From: Emiliania huxleyi CCMP1516
Taxonomy: Eukaryota > Haptophyta > Isochrysidales > Noelaerhabdaceae
Direction of reading: 5' to 3'
Assembly (NCBI RefSeq): GCF_000372725.1
Contig: NW_005199926.1
Coordinates: 857,602 to 921,601 of the forward strand
Length of the DNA: 64,000 bases
In this document: positions 58,701 through 64,000 of the stretch, piece by piece
How positions within the stretch are numbered: the first letter of the stretch is position 1
Layout of the letters: the number at the start of each line of letters is the position of its first letter
The notes under the pieces: generated by a model
Database searches by the model: none
The model's input: only the letters and a program-made list of their open reading frames with translations
What the model was told of the DNA's origin: nothing
Position numbers and translations under genes: made by a program

Positions 58701-61700
58701 TGGTTGCCAGTCCGACTCCAGAGCGTCGTCCAGCCCGTCTCGTCGTCGTAAGCCTCGAAGGAGATGGTGCCCATGGTATTATAGCCATTACCGTCGTACA
58801 TGTGGTAGGCGAAGGAGAGGGTGGCGTCCCGCTGGAGCGCGAAGAGCGGGCTCTCGAGCCGGTGCAGCTTGTTGTAGCGACTACTGGCCTCGGTGTAGAG
58901 GTAGTAGCCCGAGCCGGTGGTGTGGTCGCCGCTCGGGCCTGTGTTGGACGATGGAGTGCCGCCGCTCGTGCGGGTCCAAAGGTACCCGTCTGGCGCGGTG
59001 TCGGTCCAGACGCAAGTGTCGACCTCGAAATCACAGCTCAGCTGCACCATGCCGGGTAGAAGAGGGGGTGAGGGCGGCGGCAGCGGTGACGGCGGCGGCG
59101 GCAGTGGCGGAGACGGCGGAGACGGCGGAGACGGCTGCGACGGCGGCGACGGCAGCACGTAGACGCGAACCCCGCAAAGTGTGAGAGTTCGGCTGCTGCC
59201 CGGCAGCGAGATGGCCAATGTATCACCCGCTGCGTCGCAAGTGACGAGCTTGTTCTCTCCAGGGCCAATCTGCACATCGTTGGCACAAGTCGACGACGAT
59301 ACCTTGACGGTGAACCCATTCAGACGGTCCGAGCAGCAATCGCCGCGATTCAACACGCGGACAGCGACCACCGTGTAGGTGGATGGGAACGTCACGCGCC
59401 ACCATGGGTCAGGCGAGGTAGCTGTGTGAGTGCACGTTCCGTCGGACCAGCTGCTGCTTGGGTTCGACGAGGCAACCGCTCGGGAAGCAACACCGCCATG
59501 ATCGGTGGAACTTTGTGAAGTAGAAGCACTGCTCAAGTCGAGCTCGACGAGGGGAGGCAGCGGCGGCGGAGGCGACAGAAGCGGCGGCGGCGGAGAGGAC
59601 GGCGGTGACGGAGGCAGCGACGGCGGCGGCGGCGGCAGCGACGGCGGCGGCGGAGAGGACGGGGGGAGGGGGGCGAGGGTGAACGTCTCGCTGCCGGAGG
59701 ATCCGGAGTCGAGCGTGAACGTATAGCCCGCACCCTCCCACAAGTTGCCGGTCCAGCCGTCGCCGTACGAGTCGTACATGTCGAGCGTGCACTCGCCGGG
59801 CGGCGCGGACAGAGTGCCAGAGTAGGGGGACCCTCCACTGCCGATTAACGCGCCGCTGCACGTCAGGGTCCACGACACATCGGACTCAAAGATGCCGCCA
59901 CCCACAGTGACCTGGAAGTCGATTGATGGAGCGGACGGCGGTGATGGAGCGGACAGCGGTGACGGGGGCGGAGAGGGTGGAGATGGCAAGGACGGCGGCG
60001 GCGGCGGAGAGCAATCAATGCCAGAAACATCAATGCACGCCTCAGCGTTCGGTGGCCCTTCCTCCCCGGTAGGATCGTAGGGATAGCACCTCGGAGGGAT
60101 CCCACCGACGCACGCGAAGCACTTGCATGCGGCGCACGCACCACATGCATTCTGCGACGGTGAAACTGGCGGTGCTGAGGGAGGCGGTGCTGAGGCGGTG
60201 CTGAGGGGGGCGAGGGTGAACGTCTCGCTGCCGGAGGATCCGGAGTCGAGCGTGAACGTATAGCCCGCACCCTCCCACAGGTTGCCGCTCCAGCCGTCGC
60301 TGTACCAGTCGTACATGTCGAGCGTGCACTCGCCGGGCGGCGCGGACAGGGTGCCAGAATAGGGAGCCCCTCCACTGCCGATCAACGCGCCGCTGCACGT
60401 CAGGGTCCACAACACCTCGGACTGCCCGTCGCCGCCACCCACAGTGACCTGGAAGTCGATTGGCGGCGCCGGCGGCGGCAGCGACGGCGGCGACGGAGAG
60501 GACGGGGGGAGGGGGGCGAGGGTGAACGTCTCGCTGCTGGAGGATCCGGAGTCGAGCGTGAACGTATAGCCCGCACCCTCCCACTCGTCGCCGTTCCAGC
60601 CGTCGCCCCACGAGTCGTACATGTTGAGCGTGCACTCGCCGGGCGGCGCGGACAGGGTGCCAAAGTAGGGGGCCCCTCCACTGCCGATCAACGCGCCGCT
60701 GCACGTCAGGTCCCACGACACCTCGGACGGGTAGCTGCCGCCACCCACAGTGACCTGGAAGTCGATTGATGGAGCGGACGGCGGTGAGTCAACCTCGCCA
60801 GAGCCAATCTCCCCAGAGCCAGTCTCGCCCGACGCGGACGGCGGCGGCGGCGACGGCGGCGGGGACGGCGGCGGAAGGGACGGCGGCGGCGGCGGCGGGA
60901 CCGGCGCCTTGGCCGGAGGGTACGGCGGCGGCGACGGCTCGGGAAATTCGGGAGACGGCGACGGCTCAGGCTCGGGCGACGGCTCGGGAAATTCGGGAGA
61001 CGGCGACGGCTCAGGCTCGGGCGACGGCTCGGGAAATTCGGGAAACGGTGACGGCTCGGGCGATGGAGCTGGCGACGGCTCGGGAGATGGCGACGGATCG
61101 ATGTCAACCTCGCCAGAGCCAATCTCCCCAGAGCCAGACTCGCCCGAGCCAGACGTGTAGGCTGATGGTGCACATGCCAGCGGGAGCAGCGCGGCGAGAA
61201 TCAGCAGCCACGCGCCACGCCTCGCCCCCGTCCGGCACCGCACGAGGCGCCCGGAGGTGCTCCGCCGCACCGAGAGCAGCACACCGCAGCACGCTCCGAG
61301 CAGCAAGGCGGCCCAAAGCTGACCGCGCTGTCGGGCGCGGCCAGGCGCGGAAGAGGAAGGTCCGCTCGTGAAGGGAAAGTGGAACGGGGAGGCGGGCTCG
61401 TCGGTGAGCGCGTGGCGAGGCTCCGCGTGCCACGCAGGGGCGGCACAGCGTGGCTGCCAGTCGGCGCACACACTTGAGACCGAGAAGAGATCGGACTCGA
61501 GCGCGTTCGAGTCGGCGAGCTGAGCGGTGCGGACCTCTGCAGGCCACGCCACCTCCTCAAGCGTGGCCGCGAGAAGAGGGTCGATGGCCCAGCCACGCTG
61601 GAGGAAGAGATCCTTGGTTGGGACTCGAGAATCGTTCGCCAATCCGTCGTTCGCCCGCCACCCGCCGCCGGCGTGCATGCTACAGACGGGCGCGCCGAGG

Positions 61701-63267
61701 CCAGTCTCAACCAGCTTCCGCATCTCCAGCATCCCAAGCTTCCGAGCGTCGGCGGGCCGCAACTCGGGCGATGTGTCGTTCACGGACAGGACGGTGTCGC
61801 GCCCCCGAGCGATGATCCCCGTCCTGTTGCTGTAGATGGGACCGACAAAGTCAATCTCGGGCTCGCCCTTGCGCTCCGTGCTGTTGCGCGAGGCGAGGAC
61901 GGTCTCCAAGTCGGCCTCGCCCTGCACGCAATGAAACACACAGGCAATCCGTCAGAGGGCTACTACGCTCGCACACAGAAACAGCGGAGGGGCGCTCACC
62001 GGCTGCTTCTCGTAAACGTCCTTGACGGACGCCGGCGGCTCGCCAAGCACGCGCAACGGCTCGCCCACTGCCTCGTCGATCTCGTCCATCAGTGCTTCCC
62101 ACAAGCGCCCCTCCTCGTGCCCGCCCTGAACAGCGCGCGGGCTGTTGGTCACGAGCTGGCGCGGTACTAGCAAGCGCGAGCGAGCACGCACCGGGTGGTC
62201 GGCGGGCGCGCTGTCCGTCGACACGATGGCTGCATACGAGCTGGTGTCGTCGCCGCCAACCTCGCAGAAGCCGTTAAGCGATGCCGGCGTGAACGGCGTT
62301 TTGACTGCGGGAAAGGAAGTCGGGGACTCGTGCCACTGCGAGGAGAGAAGCGCGGAGGTGGCAGAGTACGAGGAGAGCGCAAACGCGGTTCCGAGGCAGA
62401 GCAGCGCGAGGATGCCAAAGAGGCGGAGCAAGTAGGACGGGCAGAACTTGGGCCAAGAGAACCAGCCGGAGGCAGAGACGGAGCCCTCCGGCGTGGTAAT
62501 CGTGGTCGTCTCGACGTTGGCCGTCACGCCCTGAACAGGAGGGCGGGAGACTGGCGGTTGAGCGGCGAGCGGGGGAGGAGGCCGCATATATGCAGGCGGC
62601 GAGCACCGAGTCTGTGGTCGACGGCGTGGAGCCGCGGGGCACCTTGCCGGTGCCACCGAGGGTGCCCTCCTTGCCGTCCGTTCCGAGCAGGGCCCCGAAC
62701 CCGTTCTTGCAGCCGACCGGGGAGTTGTTCTTGACGTGGCAGATCGGGGCGGATGCGCCCTTGCGCCCGTTCGTGCGGCGCGGGTTCGACGGGGTGGTCC
62801 AGTCGAAGATGCCCTGCGCACGCGCAAGCGATGGGTGCGTCAATAGTTGAGGCTCTGCGCGTGCACCGCAGCGTACGAGGCGATCGGCGCCGTGACGGGC
62901 TTCTTCCCTGGCACCTCCTTGGCCGAGACAGCCCAGTCGGCGTCGCCCTACGCAATAAAAGCGGGGTGGGTCAAGGGATTGGTCGGCAGACGCACGGCGC
63001 AGAATGCAAGGCGCTCGCCGCCGGGGCGGGCGTCTCCTCGGGAGCCTCCTCGCTCGACGGCAGCGGCGCGCTGCCGGCGGCGACCGGCTCGAGAGCCGAC
63101 GCGTCTTCGGTGACCGGCTTGAGAGCTGGCGCGTTTGTGGTGACGCCGTTGGGGTCCGTCGTCGGGTCGGTCGGGCGCGAAAACTTGGACCAGAAAACGG
63201 CGCTCGCGCTCGGCTTGCCGTCTTCGGCCGGCAAAATGCCGACCTTCACTGTCTCGTTCTCTGACAT
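52706..63267 (-). CDS. Giant receptor-like protein: discoidin, MAM, GCC2/GCC3 repeats, membrane helices, two TIR-like domains
   Basis: About 2,900 aa from MSENETVKVGILPAEDGKPS. After a first membrane helix (CPSYLLRLFGILALLCLGTA) come Pro/Ser linkers. Three units with the MYDSWGDGWNGDEWEGAGYT motif lie at 60771-59660. A discoidin-like domain follows at 59555-59160 and a MAM domain (CDFEVDTCVWTD..., DDVSFS) at 59045-58580. A beta-helix-like region lies at 58520-57960, then roughly fifteen GCC2/GCC3 Cys-rich units (CPAGTFNPANGSNSSAACES type) at 57830-55990. Several helices lie at 55600-54290. TIR-like domain 1 reads HIW/STGQDAVKVIKGELQQLLPD, VDDLKDIGALEEYIQRSQAI, LFFLSRGYFRSK/NCLREIRS. Domain 2 follows (THMLLYLNEDSFVSDERLAE ... 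IVIAHENDPDLGGCQFSRFF). At least twelve introns; donors mostly GC, some GT, one apparently GA. Probable surface sensor. Confidence 0.82.
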
Positions 63268-64000
63268 TTGATTCGCACCTACTCGCAGCGTTCGCAGCTT
63301 GAGGCCCAGCACCAAGGCACGCCGCGGCCCGCAAGCCTTCGCTCACGTTGTTTTGGTTCTGGGAGGACGCAAGCGACAGCGGGCGAGAGTCAGCATAAAT
63401 GGGATGAGCGGGGCGCGGGCTCATGAGTCGCGCAGTGGGCGCGGCGGCGCTCCGCCCGCGATCTCTCTCTCGCGCGTCCACGGCGCTCGGAATGAAGCCG
63501 GGCGGCGGTGCGAGGCGGCTGTGTCGCTCTCTTGCCGGGCTCGCGCGGGGGCTTGGGTGGAAAATGGGCCGCAGCGACGCGTCTCGCGGCTCCTCGATGG
63601 CCGCAGCCGCACCTGCGAGCGGGAGGGGGCAGCTGGTGCGAGGCCGAGGGTTGCATTGGATGTGCGCAAACAGCTATCATTGTGGAGGTGAACGGGGTCT
63701 GGAATGCGAGGGGAGGGGACGGGGGACAAAGTCGGTGAGCCTGCGGGGCGGTGGAGGGGGGAGCGGTTCAACGTTCAAGAGGGCATGCAAGCGGCAGCTG
63801 GCTGGCAGAGGAGGGGGACGGTGGGATCGCTCCGGCGACGAAGGGGCTGATGGAGACGAAGCTGACGGCAGAAACGGGGTGCGGCAGAGGAGGAGGCAGA
63901 CAACTTGCGATGTCGGAGGCGGAGGTCAGGATGGCGGAGGGCGGCGGCGGCGGAGGGTGGAGGAGGGCGGCGGAGGGCGGCGGCGGTGAGGGCTGCGGAG
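63268..64000. other. Upstream region of the TIR receptor gene, no gene seen
   Basis: G+C-rich sequence ends in GGAGGGCGGCGG-type simple repeats. Open frames here are composition artefacts. It presumably includes the promoter of the receptor gene, but no TATA or other element stands out. Confidence 0.5.

Overview
The window looks like nuclear DNA of a GC-rich unicellular alga. The best guess is a haptophyte of the Emiliania/Gephyrocapsa type; this is inferred from overall features, not from a marker gene. Reasons: very high G+C, single-exon and multi-exon genes side by side, introns with GC or GT donors made of 10-11-nt tandem repeats, Pro/Ser-rich extracellular linkers, and animal-like families (Piezo, muniscin, NCKX, WDR83) mixed with algal-style GCC2/GCC3 receptors. 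There are no operons, Shine-Dalgarno sites or prokaryotic features. I found no tRNA or rRNA gene.

Layout. 1-2.6 kb: 3' part of a muniscin-like mu-homology-domain gene (+). 2.7-6.6 kb: three compact single-exon genes (-): F-box/RCC1, Mpv17/PMP22 and a short-chain dehydrogenase. 6.65-9.0 kb: a transposon nest with two MITE-like elements and a foldback element built from an ATGGCTG motif. 9.3-14.6 kb: an ankyrin-GNAT protein (-), an EF-hand plus UPF0126-type membrane protein (+) and a broken MATE transporter (-). 14.8-20 kb: a minisatellite-rich tract, a WDR83-like WD40 gene (+) and a five-exon ubiquitin-like/coiled-coil/U-box gene (-). 20.9-28 kb: a ribokinase-TIM-barrel fusion (-), a MORN/EF-hand gene (-), a CCHC zinc-knuckle (CNBP-like) gene (+) and a leucine-rich-repeat gene (-). 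28-30 kb: dispersed and tandem repeats. 30.3-35.6 kb: a secreted nucleoside-hydrolase-family gene (-), then an NCKX-type cation exchanger whose second alpha-repeat exons are amplified about eight times. 36-37.2 kb: an AT-richer tubulin-tyrosine-ligase-like fragment (-) and an unrecognised gene (+). 37.4-49.7 kb: a complete Piezo mechanosensitive channel gene (-). 50-52.5 kb: sparse, poorly recognisable material. 52.7-63.3 kb: a giant receptor-like gene (-) with discoidin, MAM, beta-helix and GCC2/GCC3 ectodomains, several membrane segments and two TIR-like cytoplasmic domains.

The most striking property is the introns. Wherever protein homology fixes the splice sites, the intron is usually bounded by a direct duplication of exon sequence, from about 4 to 33 bp. 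Many introns start with GC rather than GT. Several introns in different genes are copies of the same sequence, so at least three introner-like families can be defined here. Others consist mostly of 10-11-nt minisatellites. The window therefore seems to catch large-scale intron gain by more than one route.

The genes do not form one pathway. Recurrent themes are surface sensing and membrane transport (Piezo, TIR receptor, NCKX, MATE, UPF0126), ubiquitin signalling (U-box, F-box) and membrane traffic (muniscin).
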